A stretch of DNA of 64,000 nt from Lucinisca nassula (GCA_963580285.1 OY757010.1:210956138-211020137); one strand, 5' to 3'. Positions 44,415 to 56,174 are shown, counted from the first letter of the stretch. Notes: generated by a model not told the origin, from the sequence alone. Program-made: numbers and translations.

Positions 44415-44663
44415 CTTCTTCAGAGGCAAATGTTATCAATGTCACATCTCCTTTCTTTTCAATATCAGTTATCTCCCCTCCTTCTGATCGTTTTTCATTT
44501 TCAAAGTACATTTCAAGCATTTCAGAGTTGATCACATCTGTTGGGCCTCTGACCTCTATTGTACACAGTGAAACAGGCTCTTCTGGTATGGGGTAATAAA
44601 CTTCTATGTCCAAGGTCTGACCTGACATGGCTATGGGCATCTTATCAAGTACTATATCTACAG
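44415..44663 (-). CDS. PARP14: PARP14-like protein, RRM exon (first seen in window)
   Basis: This 249-bp phase-1 exon has an acceptor TTCTTTTTTCCAG and a donor GTAACA. It encodes 83 residues. AVDIVLDKMPIAMSGQTLD then IEVYYP is the closing helix and strand of an RRM whose front half must be in an upstream exon, not recognised in 44664-64000. CTIEVRGPTDVINSEMLEM, YFENEKRSEGG and VTLITFASEEG start the next RRM, completed by exon 41334-41050. The opening differs from the VAKRV type of the next exons, so it may be an older unit. A Family 1 element begins about 70 bp upstream of the acceptor. Confidence 0.88.
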
Positions 44664-45250
44664 CTGGAAAAAAGAACAAGGAATAATGTTGTTAATGATA
44701 AAATGAAAAAGTCCAGTTTCAAAAGTTATAAACAAAAGGCCCAAATGGGCCAAAAATAGCACACATGGATGCGGATAACATGATTTGTGTATGTATGTTA
44801 CATTGTTCCATTGTGGCCATCATATTGTCAGATGAGATTGCCTATAGCTTTTTCTGAATTTGCATGTTGTTTGATGCATTTGAATCAGACTCAGGATTCA
44901 GGAGGGTGTATTGTTGGTGTAAAGTGAAGGCTGAAGAATGTCCTCTGAAGAATTTTAAGCAATTATGAATCTCCATATCACCCTGATGCCTCCTAACAAG
45001 TTTCCGCTTGATTTGTCTTTCTGACAGGGAGATGTCATTTGAAGAATTTCAAAATGGCCAACATGGTGGCCATCTTGGATATCAGAATGGAATAAATCAG
45101 AAAATTTGAATCTCCGTGTTGTACTGATTCCTCCCATCAAGATTTAGTTCAGTTAGACATTTGGTTTGGAAGGAGATGCCATTTAAATTATTTCAAGATG
45201 GCAGCCCTCTATATGCAACAAGATCTCCAAATTGCATCATCACTTGCATT

Positions 45251-45516
45251 ACGCAAACACGCCTATACAAATACATTGCCGGCTTTATCGTCGAAAAAAT
45301 GAAACTTTTAAGATGCAAAAAATATGATATTTTTCTCTCTGTTCAAAAGATAGATTGTGGGCACTAGTCAGATCCGCCTCGTCGATGGCGTTCTAACGAG
45401 TACCTACATTCTATTTTTTAGAGCAGAAACAAAAAAAGGTATACCCCCGGAAACCCCAGTTTTACCATATAAAAATGGGGTTCAAGGGGGTCAAAATTAT
45501 ATAGGTGTGTTTTCGT
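45251..45516. mobile_element. Palindrome-cored MITE copy
   Basis: Ends ACGCAAACACGCCTATACA and ATAGGTGTGTTTTCGT. The core reads GTGGGCACTAGTCAGATCCG...CGTTCTAACGAGTACCTACA, with AGAGCAGAAACAA and 'ccagttttaccatataaaaa' inside. Nested in the Family 1 element. Confidence 0.8.
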
Positions 45517-45633
45517 GATGTCACATATTGTAATAATGCAACAGTTGTAGCAATTTTGAATCTCCATGTCACCCAGATGCCTCCCACAACTCTGACTCAA
45601 TGGGACTGACCATCGGGAAGCAGATACGGCATT

Positions 45634-45891
45634 ACGGAAACATGCCTATACAAATACATTGTAACCTTTATCGCAGAAAAAATGAAAATTTTAAGAAGAA
45701 AAATTGCGATATTTTTCTTATTTCTGATCAAAATATAAATTGTAGGTACACGTTAGAACCCCCTCCTTACGAGCCCACAATCAATATTTAAGAGCAGAAA
45801 AGAGAAGAATAAGTTATACACCTGCAAACCCCAGTTTTACTATATAAAATTGGGGTTGAAGGGGGTCAAAATTATATAGGCATGTTTTCGT
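45634..45891. mobile_element. Palindrome-cored MITE copy
   Basis: Ends ACGGAAACATGCCTATACA and ATAGGCATGTTTTCGT. The core is shortened to 'cacgttagaaccccctcctt'. It lies about 120 bp after the previous copy in the same orientation. Confidence 0.8.
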
Positions 45892-47149
45892 GATTGTTTA
45901 TAAAATTTCAAGATGGCCAGTCTGGGATATCAGAATAGATGATTGATTGTGTTGGGTTTATCTACATGAAGAGAAGAAGAACAATATAAACTCAGCTTTC
46001 ATTCTGATCCTTTTCTTTTGTTCTCACATTTAATTATCTGCAATGAATGTCATTGTATATATCGTTTGAATAAAATATATTTAAACTAAACTACAACCAT
46101 TGTGGGTCATTTTGTGTCATCTCCCAGAGAAAGAGAGAAAAAAAAGATGAAAGTGAAGGACAGGGGAGAAAGGGGAAAATAAATGGAAGTGTAGAAACAT
46201 TCCCATCTACCGTTACCTGCTGCAAGCACAACAGGTTAGTCAAACTGTAAGACAATATCAGTTAGACAGCCCAGTGATGCAATAAACATGAAACCATCAC
46301 CTCACTCAAGTACCCCACAATATCATAATAGAACGATTCTAGCTCTGAATCTCCAGGTCGCTCCAATGCCTCCCGGAAAGTTTTGGCTCCATGCAACGAA
46401 AATTACAAGTTGGCACCATGGCAGCCATCTCATCTCGGACGACGGAATGGAATAATTTTAGCAATTCTGAATCTCAATATCCCCAGTGCCTCCCATCAAG
46501 TTTCAGCTCAATCCGATTTTTTTGTTTGGGAGATGCTGTTTGAAGAATTTCAAGACGGCCGCCATGCCAGCCATCTTCGATATCTGAATAGAATGTATTG
46601 TCACCCTGATGGCTCTCAACAAGTTTCAGCTCAATCCGACTTTGATATGGGAGGTGTCCTTTAAAGAATATCCAGTTGGTCACCATGGTGGCCATCTTGG
46701 CTATCAGATCAGGATTTAGCAATATCGCGCTAATGCCACCCATCTAGTTTCACTTCAATCCAATCTTAAGTTCAGGAGATGTCTTTTGAAAATTTTCAAG
46801 ATGGCTGCCATGGTGGTAATCTTGGATATTGGAATGAAATGAGTTTAGCAAGTCTGAATCTCCATGTCACCCATTGCTTCCGATAAAGTTTCAGTTCAAT
46901 CCTACTTTAGTTCAGGAGGAGATCCTATTTAAAGAATTTTAATATGGCCCCCTTGGTGGCCTTCTTGCAAATCTAAATCTCCATGATGCTTCCCATTGTT
47001 TCAGCTTGACCAGTCCTTTGGTTTTGGAGATGTTGTTTGAAGAATTTCAAGATCGCCACAATGTGGCCATCTTGGATATGAAAATGGAACAATTTTAGCC
47101 AGTCTGAATCTCCATATCGCGCTAATGCTTCCCATTAAGTTTCTGCTGA

Positions 47150-47452
47150 TTTGTTTGTTTGATTTGAGGTTTAACGTCCCCGTCAACACTGTAAAGGTCA
47201 TTTTGGAGACGTTGCTTCCAATTTTGTGGGACTTTTACCCGACATTGAGATGGAATGACATCTCAAGCCCTGTCGCCCAATGAAACCAATAGGATTTATT
47301 AGCATGGACGGTCCGCCTCGCACTGCGGTTCCTGGACAGGCTTAGATCCTCTAAGCTGTTTACCAGTACTAGTGTGCGGGCCGGATTCAGCTCTGCGTGG
47401 AAGCATCGTGCAGCCCATATATTTCTTCAAGCCCCTATGGGCGGGGGCAGAA
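47150..47452 (+). repeat. SINE-like dispersed repeat, best copy
   Basis: 'ttgatttgaggtttaacgtc', 'cgtcaacactgtaaaggtca', 'tgagatggaatgacatctca', 'tgtcgcccaatgaaaccaat', 'agctgtttaccagtactagt' and 'cccctatgggcgggggc'. About 300 bp, inserted in a Family 1 unit ('agtttctgct|gatttg...gcag|aagtttctgctgaacc'), with 'aagtttctgctga' duplicated on both sides. Confidence 0.7.
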
Positions 47453-47890
47453 GTTTCTGCTGAACCCAACCTTTGCTCAAGAGAAAATCTCGTTTGAAGA
47501 ATTTCAAGATTGTCACCATGGCAACCATCTTAGGTATTGGAATGGAACAATTTAAGCAAATCTGAAATCTCATGTTGCCCCTATGCCTTCCGCAAGTTTC
47601 ACCTCAATTTAACATTGGAGTTGGGAGATGTTTGAAGAATTTCAAGATGCCCATCATGGATATCTGAAAGGAACGATTTTAGCAAGTCTGAAGTTCCATG
47701 TCAGCCTGATGCCTCCTATCAAGTTTCAACTCAATCCGACCTTCGGTTCAGGAAGAGATGTTAGTTTAAAGGATTTCAGCATGATGCCACCATGGTGGCC
47801 ATATTGAATATCTAAATGGAAAGATTTTATCAAATCTGAATTTCAATGTTGCCCTGATGCCCCACACCAAGTACCAGCTCAATCTGACTT

Positions 47891-48352
47891 ACATCATAGT
47901 GTAGATTATATTTTCTTGTCCTTTGGGATCATTGATTCCATTGTGGAATTTTGAAATTATCAGAGGGTCACTGATGAGGCCTAATTGGCCAAAACTAGCT
48001 AGTCTGGCCCAGAAAACATGTACACTCCATATTTTTCACTTCTGTGGTGTATTCCTTGCTTCCAAAGGATTACCCTTTTATAGAACATACTTAACTTCAC
48101 TACAGCTGGTGTGTGGGAATGTGTGGTGGTGGTAAAACGTCCCTGCCCTACATCATAGTGTAGATTATATTTTCTTGTCCTTTGGGATCATTGATTCCAT
48201 TGTGGAATTTTGAAAATATCAGAGGGTCACTGATGAGGCCTAATTGGCCAAAACTAGCTAGTCTGGCCCAGAAAACATGTACACTCCATATTTTTCACTT
48301 CTTTGGTGTATTCCTTGCTTCCAATGGATAACCCTTTTATAGAACATACTTA
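47891..48352. repeat. Direct duplication, two ~203-bp copies 259 bp apart
   Basis: 47891-48093 and 48150-48352 agree from ACATCATAGTGTAGATTATA to AGAACATACTTA with only a handful of differences. The 56-bp spacer contains 'gtgtgtgggaatgtgtggtg'. Confidence 0.88.
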
Positions 48353-48761
48353 CATTTGAAAATGTGAAAACCTAACAACGGACAACGGTGGCAGACAACA
48401 GACGATTGAGGGCAGATGATGGAGTTTACCTGGAGCTTGCTGAGCTAATAAAATGTGAGTAAAACCACTAATTGTTGTGTTGTGGTTTAACAACCCAATC
48501 AACAGCTAAGGTCATGTCTGGCTTGTCAGTTACTGTCCCCATTCCGTTAATTGTATCGATTCCAGATCTTTGTTTTACTTCTACTTTATATACCCTCCAA
48601 GAGGTTTACCAGTACATAGTGAGATCACGCTCCCCCACCTGGACACAAACTAACAACAGCCGTCCCTCTAAAGCTGTCTTGCAAGATAATGGGCATTATG
48701 AAAAGGAAATATAGGATAGATTACATGCAAAAAACTATAAAAAAAAAAAAGCCCCTACATC

Positions 48762-49024
48762 ACGAAAACACGCCTATATTATTCTGACCCCCTTGAACCT
48801 CACTTTTATATTGTAAAACTGGGGTTAACAGGGATTTTTCTTATTTCTGCTCCAAAATATAGATTGTGGGTACTTGTTAGAACCGTCTCGATGAGGCGGT
48901 TCTAACGAGTACCCATAATCTATATTTTGAGCAGAAAAAAGAAAAATATCACAATTTTTCATCTTAAAACTTTCATTTTTTTGGCAATAAAGGTGGCAAT
49001 GTATTTGTATAGGTATGTTTGCGT
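48762..49024. mobile_element. Palindrome-cored MITE, best-preserved copy
   Basis: Ends ACGAAAACACGCCTATATT and GTATAGGTATGTTTGCGT. The core is an almost perfect palindrome: AATATAGATTGTGGGTACT, GAACCGTCTC-GAT-GAGGCGGTTC and the mirror arm ACGAGTACCCATAATCTATA. TTCTTATTTCTGCTC and GAGCAGAAAAAAGAA stand on either side. Confidence 0.88.
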
Positions 49025-49074
49025 AAAGAGATCTGTACCTACAGCAATCACAATGAGCCCTTGCCCTACTGAAG

Positions 49075-50003
49075 TCAAGAGGGCCAAGATGGCCATGAAT
49101 CCATCACCTGATTTCAAGATGTTGCATAGGTTCTTAATATCATGTGGGTGGCACACATTTCATACAGTCATTGCAACATTCTTGCAAAGTTTGAATAAAA
49201 CTGGCTCAAGAATTCCTTTTTCAACTCTGTCAGCCATTTTGTTCGCAGGAACAGAAACGTTTCACCTATTTTGGAAGATCACATAAGCAACATTCTTATC
49301 AAGTTTGGGTGAAATTGGCCTATGCATACAGGAGGAGTTGCTGTTAAAAGGTTTGTCTATTTTTTAGATCTGATTTTGATCATCAGAGCCAAACCGATTT
49401 CAGCTACTTTGGCACTGACAACCATCTACTTCATCGCACTAGAGCTATTTAAGCTATTTTAGTAAGGAGCCACCTAGGAAACATTCCTGCGAAGTTTGAA
49501 TTCAACAGACCCAAGGGGTTCAGGAGGAGTTCGCATTTCAAGCAAATTGTTGGTGTTTTTTTTTTTTTTTTTTTTTTTTTTGCTCTGGTGGTTATTTTGC
49601 TCATCAGTGCGGAACCCATTAACTATTTTGGTAGAGGGTCACATTAGCAATATTTCAATGAAATTTAAATGAAATTGATCCACGTTATAGGAACAATTGT
49701 TGTCTAAAGATCTTTCCATTTTTAGCTCTGGTGGCCATCTTGTTCATCACAGCGGAAGGATTTAAGCTATATTGGTAAAGAACCACCTAGGCAACATTCC
49801 TTCAAAGTTTGAATTAAATTGGCCCAAGGGTTTAGTAGGAGTTTGCATTTAAAGCAAATTTTGTTGTTGTTTTTTTTCTTCTATTTTTAGCTCTTGTAGC
49901 CATCATACTTATCGGAGCTGAATTGTTCAAACTATTTTGGTAGAGATTCACCTTGGCAACAGTCCTATGATGTGTGAATGAAATTCACCCAAGGGTACAG
50001 GAG
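49075..50003 (+). repeat. Family 1 element, 5' part (interrupted)
   Basis: It starts AGTCAAGAGGGCCAAGATGG. Five to six ~165-bp units follow with 'cagagcggaa', 'agctattttggtagagggtc', 'cacctaggcaacattcc' and 'aggagtttgcatttaaagca'. A T22 run is at 49558-49580. It stops at 'acccaagggtacaggag' where a LINE fragment begins. Matching units resume at 57423. Confidence 0.65.
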
Positions 50004-51880
50004 TTTAGTTTAATCATATTTTATTGCATATAAACAGAGCAATGGGGTTGGGCCACAAGTTCTCACAACATTAGTTACGGCCCTTCCCCTACATAGGTAC
50101 AACTAATATATTAATTTCACGCGACATGGGGATATATAAAGATTCAGATCATATAACATAATATGAAATAAGACTAAGGAAAATAAAACATGTAAAGTAA
50201 GAAAGTGAAAGAAGCAACATTAATAAGCATACAATTAATACGTCCTGAGAGAGAGAGAGAACGATGAATACAACTTAATAAATAAATAAATAAATAAATA
50301 CTGTCAGGTGACTAGTCGTGAAACAGGGGCGTAAATATAAAATAAGAAAAATTAATGGTCAGTATTAGCAAGTCTGCCAGTAACTTTTGTGTAGGTTTGG
50401 ACTGAAAGGAGAAGAGAAGTATTCTCCTGTATTGACAGGTTATCGTCACCGCAGAGAAGTTTTTGAACATTTAGAGGATGATAGTTATGAGTAGAGTGAA
50501 ACAATGAAATGCGCTTGTCTGAATAGTGTGGACAAATAAAAAAGAAATGCTCTGCATCCTCTACAACTTCAGCACAACTGCAGAAAGGGTTTATACTGAG
50601 ATGATTCAAATACAAATCCTGTTTAAGATTACTGCATCTGTTTCTAATTCTTGCGTGTAACACTGATAAATATCTGTTGCCACAGAGAAAGTAAGGAGGG
50701 ACTTTACTGACATTGGGGCGTAGCGATTTAATATTACTTTTGAATGTTGACACACTAACAGAAGAGCGGATAGTTTCATCAAGAGTGTTCCATAAAGCAA
50801 CAGACGAAGGGATGCAGGATTTACGGGATATTTCTGTGCGCGTAAAGGGAATATTTAGGTTGTTGTTATTGCGCAGGGAGTAGTTAGATGTTTCCCCAAC
50901 ATATGGAGGGCTTAAATCTAATATATACTCAGGGACAAGACCATTTACTGCTTTATACATGAAAGCTAGCTTTTGTTCTTTGCGTCTTGTCCTTAGTGGG
51001 ACCCATCCACATTCTTTATAAAGACAATCTAATGAGACTGACCTGGTTAAGCCAGTAACGATTCTGGCAGCTTCATTTTGCAGTTTTTCAAGCATATTCG
51101 CGTCTTGGGCGGTGCAATTGTCCCAAACTACTGAAGAATATTCCAATATTGGTAAAACATACGAAATATAAATCTGATTAAGGGCTATACGATGAAAGGT
51201 ATACTTGAGTTTTCGCATTATTCCAATAATTTTGGATGCACTGTTAATAATATTTTCAATGTGTTTGTGCCATTGCCCATTGTTACTTAAAGTAAGACCT
51301 AAGTGCTTGTGGTCTGTCACAAATTTAACTGACACGTCATCAAATAAGATTTGAGGAAAACGTTCAAAATTTTTAAGAGTGAATAACACAAACTCAGTTT
51401 TTTGAGGATTGAAGTTGATTAGCCACTGCTTTGCCCATACTGATAGCATATTCAAGTCGTGATTAATGATGCCTTGTAAATCGTTTATCGAAGAAGCTGA
51501 AACAAAAAGCGAGCTGTCGTCTGCGAAGAGTCTGGTTAAGCTGAGCAGAGAATCTGAAATGTCATTTACGTATATGAGGAATAAGAGGGGTCCTAGCACT
51601 GAACCTTGGGGCACTCCAGCATTAACTGGCTTCTTACTCGAAAAGCTAGACTTTACAAACACCCGCTGAGATCTATTTCTTAAGTAATCCGCAATCCAGT
51701 TTAGAAGTGTACCATTGATGCCATGTTGTTTAAGTTTGAATAAGAGACCATTATGCCATACACGGTCAAAAGCTTTTGAAACATCGCAAAAGACTATACA
51801 AGAAAACTGACTATTATCAAATGTTTGACAGATGTGGTTGTAAATGTCAATAAGTTGAAAAGTTGTGGAATGGTTGGGCT
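50004..51880 (-). mobile_element. 5'-truncated Jockey/CR1-type LINE
   Basis: Contains the reverse-transcriptase frame at 50352-51870. The minus-strand 3' end lies at about 50004 near 'aataaaatatgattaaacta'. A (TTTA)n run is at 50280-50300 in the 3' UTR. At the 5' side coding sequence stops at about 51880, where a stop codon and unrelated sequence begin, so the endonuclease part is absent. Confidence 0.75.
50352..51870 (-). pseudogene. Reverse transcriptase domain of a LINE, 5'-truncated but otherwise open
   Basis: The frame is open from about 51870 (PNHSTTFQLIDIYNHICQ) to the stop near 50352, about 500 codons. Reverse-transcriptase blocks in order: CIVFCDVSKAFDRVWH (block A), AGVPQGSVLGPLLFLIYVND (block B), TRLFADDSSLFV (catalytic FADD), then DHKHLGLTLSNNGQWHKHI and the thumb. 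The C-terminus has CSCAEVVEDAEHFFFICPHY, a small Cys/His motif typical of Jockey/I-group ORF2 ends. No stop interrupts it, so the insertion is fairly young, but without the endonuclease and the N-terminal RT part it is not autonomous. It could belong with the ORF1 at 56175-57420, which is on the same strand and 5' of it. Confidence 0.85.
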
Positions 51881-52249
51881 AAATACATCTGAAAAACCTG
51901 AGTAGTGAACAATTTCTAGGGTGCCTCTGCAGGTGATGCCATGAAATAAGCCTATGGCGGTCCGCCATTGGTCAACTGATATATTCATTAGGGATTAAAA
52001 GCATCAAAAATTTAGTTTCCCACCTGGCTCATCCAAAGCATCACCTATCCACTGAGTCACCTGACAGATATAAGTACAGAATATATCAAATACAAAATAA
52101 TAATAATAATGAATTGACATACAACAAAAACAGTATGGACCAAACAAGGTCATATGTGTGTATGTAGGTGGGTGGGGAGCAAAATACTTGGATCAAATAG
52201 TGCAATACAAACTTTGGTGATTGGTATAATGAGAACAGAAATAAAGAAA
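51881..52249. other. Unassigned sequence right of the LINE fragment
   Basis: A short open frame (51794-51988 minus) has no recognisable domain. A small (ATA)n run occurs at 52097-52110. Nothing further was seen. Confidence 0.3.
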
Positions 52250-52510
52250 TCATGTAAACAAATCTGTGTAGTAAATACCCCTCATAAAACCAACTTTATA
52301 CTATTTAAAACCTGGGTCTACAGGGGTATAAATTTCCTCCCATTTTGGCCCAAAGACATAGGCCAAGGGCACCCCCCAGAACCACCTCATTGAGATGGCT
52401 CCAAAGAAGAGTGCCCACAACCCATGCTCAGAGCTAAGAATAAGAAATTCACATTTTTTTATCATAATTTTTACTGTTTTGGAGAAATGAAGAGTGCCCA
52501 AAGTCACACA
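52250..52510. mobile_element. Palindrome-cored MITE copy (diverged)
   Basis: 'aaatacccctcataaaacca', 'aaacctgggtctacaggggt', core 'agaaccacctcattgagatggctcc', then 'agagctaagaataagaaatt' and 'gtgcccaaagtcacacagat'. Confidence 0.6.
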
Positions 52511-52611
52511 GATGAGTCACTGAAATTGCATGAAATTAAATGTTGTAATTGATAAGTCTGTTATTGACAATATATAATCAAAGTCCAAATAAAAACAATG
52601 GATTTTTCCAG

Positions 52612-52776
52612 ATGTTTTATTTGGGGTACTTGACTCATTCATCCCAACAGCTGATTGCTGGTTCAAAGGGACAAGAGACAGCTGAGACAACTCACATTGA
52701 TTCCTCTCAAGATGATCCATACTATAATACAAGTGAAACTACAAATGACAAAACCCTAAAATTTACAGGACCATAG
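52612..52776 (+). CDS. Possible last exon of an unidentified plus-strand gene
   Basis: A clean acceptor (ATGGATTTTTCCAG, ending 52611) opens 54 codons ending in TAG: MFYLGYLTHSSQQLIAGSKG, then a polar acidic stretch with SSQDDPYYNTSETTNDK. The composition and the YYNTSE motif look like a cytoplasmic receptor tail. The piece lies between repeats and matches none of them. No upstream exon or poly(A) signal was recognised, so it could be chance or a captured exon. Confidence 0.25.
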   Translation: MFYLGYLTHSSQQLIAGSKGQETAETTHIDSSQDDPYYNTSETTNDKTLKFTGP

Positions 52777-53039
52777 ATGCATTAGCCCACTTCTGAAATG
52801 CAGATGTGAAGCAATTATAATTGAAATTAACCACTCATGATCAAATGTCTCTGTCACATTGATAATAATAATACTAATAATAATGATGAGAAAAATACAT
52901 GTTCTTTTAGTATATGTTACCTGTAATAACATTCCTCAAGTACAGTGAACAAACACAGTCAAATAATAATGACATCTTGCCTACCAAAAATAATTTGGTT
53001 CTATTACAACAACAAGCCTATTTAAATTTTTTAAAACTT

Positions 53040-53250
53040 TACTGTTACCCCTAGGCTAATACTTCCAATGAAAACTCGGACCCTGGAGATTCATTAGAAC
53101 TGCCACAGTGAGGCGGCCCCAATGAGCACCCACGTTGCATCCAGAGAGAAACATGAATATTAATGAACATCCCTCCAAATGCCAGTTCCATTGCATAACA
53201 GTGGGGTTTCAGGGAGACAAAATTATATAGGCATGCTTTCCACAATACAC
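53040..53250. mobile_element. Palindrome-cored MITE copy (diverged)
   Basis: Core 'attcattagaactgccacagtgaggcggccccaatgagcac', then 'cagagagaaacatgaatatt', 'agtggggtttcagggagaca' and 'tatataggcatgctttcc'. Confidence 0.6.
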
Positions 53251-53439
53251 CTCAGAGGAGATTCTAATGAGCAGGTGTAGCTTTCATTTTCATAAAAGGG
53301 CTAAAGGTCCCTCAGATGCGACTCAAATGATCAAAAAAAAAAATGTTTATAGTGCCTTTATAAATGCTCAACATCCCTAAATGCCACCTTTCAAATTCCT
53401 GAACAAAAAATTATGTGATCAAATAAATATTTGAGCCGT

Positions 53440-53890
53440 CAAAGTTCAACCGCATAATGCTTCCACGCAGAGCCGAACCCGACCAGCACACGAGCAACAG
53501 TAAACCGCCTAGAGGACCCAAGCCTGCCCAGGCAAAGTGGTGCACACGACTTGGACCGCCGATGCATACAAAGTAGAAGTAAAACAAAGATCAGGAATTG
53601 ATACAATTAACTTACTCCATCCATAAAAGACACCAAAGGGAATGAAATACAAACATTAAGCGACCAGACCATAATGGAAACCTAAACAAAGGAAGGCCAT
53701 ATGGACAGTTACTTTCCCACAAAATGGCCATATGGCCATCCAAACCCTATTGGTTTTGTTGGACGACAGGGCCTGAGATGTCATTTCATCCCAATGTTGG
53801 GTAAAAGTCCCACAAAACAGAAAGCAAGTCTCTAAAATGACCTTTACAGTGTTGATGGGGACCTTTAACCTCAAATCAAACAAACAATGT
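53440..53890 (-). repeat. Reverse-strand SINE-like and 5341-type repeat mosaic
   Basis: 53440-53560 and 53745-53885 are reverse copies of the 47150 repeat. 53570-53740 is nearly identical to 13565-13740 ('actccatccataaaagacac', 'aaggaaggccatatggacag'). The same junctions recur in both places, so the mosaic spreads as a unit. Confidence 0.6.
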
Positions 53891-53908
53891 TCAACTGTAT
53901 TAAAAAAA

Positions 53909-55732
53909 AACAAGAGGGCCATGATGGCCCTGGATCGCTCACCTGATCCATAGGGTATCAAGTGGGCCCCTGGGAGAGCCATTATTGGCCCCAGGCTATA
54001 ATATGATTAATCTTGGTAGTGGTCTAAAAGGTAAAGCTTCATACCAAATATTAAAGAATGGAGACATCTGGTTTCAGACAATATTTTTAAACGTTTTCCT
54101 TATATAAGTCTATATAAACCTTGGGGTCCTCGGGGCGGGCTATTTTTGCTCCCCAGGGCTATAATTTGAACCATCTTGGTAGAAATCCACAAGACAAAGC
54201 TTCATACCAAATATCAAAGACCTTGGCCTTCTGCTTTCAGACAAGAAGATTTTCAAAGGTTTTCATTGCCTTGACTTCTATTTCCTAGGGCCATAATTTG
54301 AACAATTTAGATGAAGCTTCACACCAAATATCAAAGACCTGGGCCTTGCTGTTTCAGAGTAGAAGATTTTTTTTTAATTTCCGTATATAAAGCAATGTAA
54401 AAACGTAGGGTCCCAGGGCGGGGGCTTTTTTGACCCAAGGGCTATGATTTGAACAATCTTGGTAGAAGTCAACTAGATGAAGCTACACACCAAATTTCAA
54501 AGAGCTGGGCCATCCAATTTTGGAGAAGAAGATGTTTAAAGATTTTCACTGTATAAGCCAATGTAAAACCAAAGGGCCTGCAGGTGGGGGCATTTTTCGC
54601 CCTAGGCCTATAATTTGAACAATCTTGATAGAGGTCCACTAGATGAAACTTCACACCAAATATCAAAGAACTGGGCCTTGCGGTTTCAGAGGAGAAGATT
54701 TTTAAAGAGTTTCCCTGTATAAGTCTATGTAAAACCAAAGGCCCCCGGTGCGGGGGCATATTTGGCCCCAGGGCTATAATTTGAACAATCTTGGTAGAGG
54801 TCCACTAGATGAAGCTTCATACCAAATATTAAAGACCTGGGCCTTCGGGGCAGGGGCATTTTTGGCCCCAAGGCTATGATTTGAACAATCTTGATAGAGG
54901 TCCACTAGATGAAGCTTCACACCAAATATCAAAGACTTGGGCCTTGAGGTTTCAGATAAGAAGATTTTTAAATATTTTCCCTATATAAGCCTATGTAAAA
55001 CCCAAGGCCCACGGGGCGGGGGCATTTTTGGCCCTAGGGCTATAATTTGAACAATCTTGATAGAGGTCCACTAGATGAAGCTTCACACCAAATATCAAAG
55101 ACTTGGGCCTTGCGGTTTCAGAGAAGAAGATTTTTGAAGATTTACCATATCTAAGCCTATGTAAAACCAAAGGCCCTCGGGGCGGGGGCATTTTTGGCCC
55201 CAGGGGTATAATTTGAACAATCTTGGTAGAGGTCCACTAGATGAAGCTTCATACCAAATATCAAAGACTTGGGCCTTGCAGTTTCAGAGAAGAAGATTTT
55301 TAAAGATTTTCACTATATAAGCCTATGTAAAACCAAAGGCCCCCGTGGCGTGGGAATTTTTGGCCCCAGGGCTACAATTTGAACAATCTTGGTAGAGGTC
55401 CCTTAGATGAAGCTTCATACCAAATATCAAAGACCTGGGCCTTGCAATTTGAGAGAAGAAGATTTTTAAAATTTTCAGCAAAAAAAATCTATTTTTAGCT
55501 CCTGTGACCTAGATGTGCAACAGACAGGAACCATTTGAACAACTTTGAAAGGGGACCACCTAAGGATCATTCCTGTGAAGTTTGGTCAAAATCAAATCAG
55601 TGATTTAGGAAGAGATGTTGTTTGAATAAAAAGTTTACGCACGCACACACGGACGGACGCACGGACGCACGCACGACGGACAAAAAGTGATCCCAAAAGC
55701 TCACCTTGTCACTACATGACAGGTGAGCTAAA
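53909..55732 (+). repeat. Family 1 element, 1.8 kb, complete
   Basis: It starts AACAAGAGGGCCATGATGG, CCCTGGATCGCTCACCTGAT. About ten ~165-bp units are of the same type as array one of 19265-23751. The bridge 'ctcctgtgacctagatgtgc' and 'ggtcaaaatcaaatcagtga' is the same as at 21045-21150. It ends GGACGGACGCACGGACGC, the hairpin AGCTCACCT...AGGTGAGCT and CTAA. Confidence 0.8.
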
Positions 55733-56174
55733 AAAAGGCAAAAAAAAAAAAAAAAAAAAAAGAATTTGCTCCAAATCGACAATATGTAACTACCGAAAAG
55801 GTGGATTACATCAACTACAATTTGTCAAGTTCGGGCGAAGAACCGACCCATAGGGATACATACTTACTATTAAATTTAAACAATATGGCAGCTGTTAGCG
55901 CTGATAAACATGTGGTGAATTTTCAACAAATTTAGAGCTAAGAGATTTTTTTGCCTTTTTTTTTTTTTTTTTTTTTTATGACGAAAATATCTGACAATCG
56001 GGCTGTGAAACTTGCAAACAATCCAATAATGATGAGCGATTGATGACCTACGACACCGAGTAACTGAGATTGGTGAGATGCGTCTGTGTGAGATTAAATA
56101 TTGATCTGATTTTATCGAATTAGAATCCGTTTATTTATAGTACACTGGGAATTTTGACAGATGTAAATAAACAA
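55733..56174 (-). other. 3' untranslated part and poly(A) of the ORF1 pseudogene
   Basis: Read on the minus strand, sequence after the ORF1 stop (56175) runs about 200 bp to a T22 run on the plus strand (55957-55978), i.e. an A-tail. Beyond it, 55735-55955 is unassigned sequence with another A-run at 55740-55760. Confidence 0.45.

Larger units (their letters stand above)
44732..48445 (+). repeat. Family 1 element with ~165-bp core, carrying nested MITEs and a SINE-like repeat
   Basis: It starts AACAAAAGGCCCAAATGGG (palindrome GGCCCAAATGGGCC). Units in 44940-45240, 45520-45630, 46350-47140 and 47455-47880 carry 'gcaagtctgaatctccatgt', 'aagtttcagctcaatccgac' and 'agatggccgccatggtggcc'-like words. 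Nested inside are two MITEs, the 47150-47452 repeat and a ~203-bp duplicated segment. The 3' end is GACAACAGACGATTGAGGG, then TGGAGCTTGCTGAGCTAA. Confidence 0.65.
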
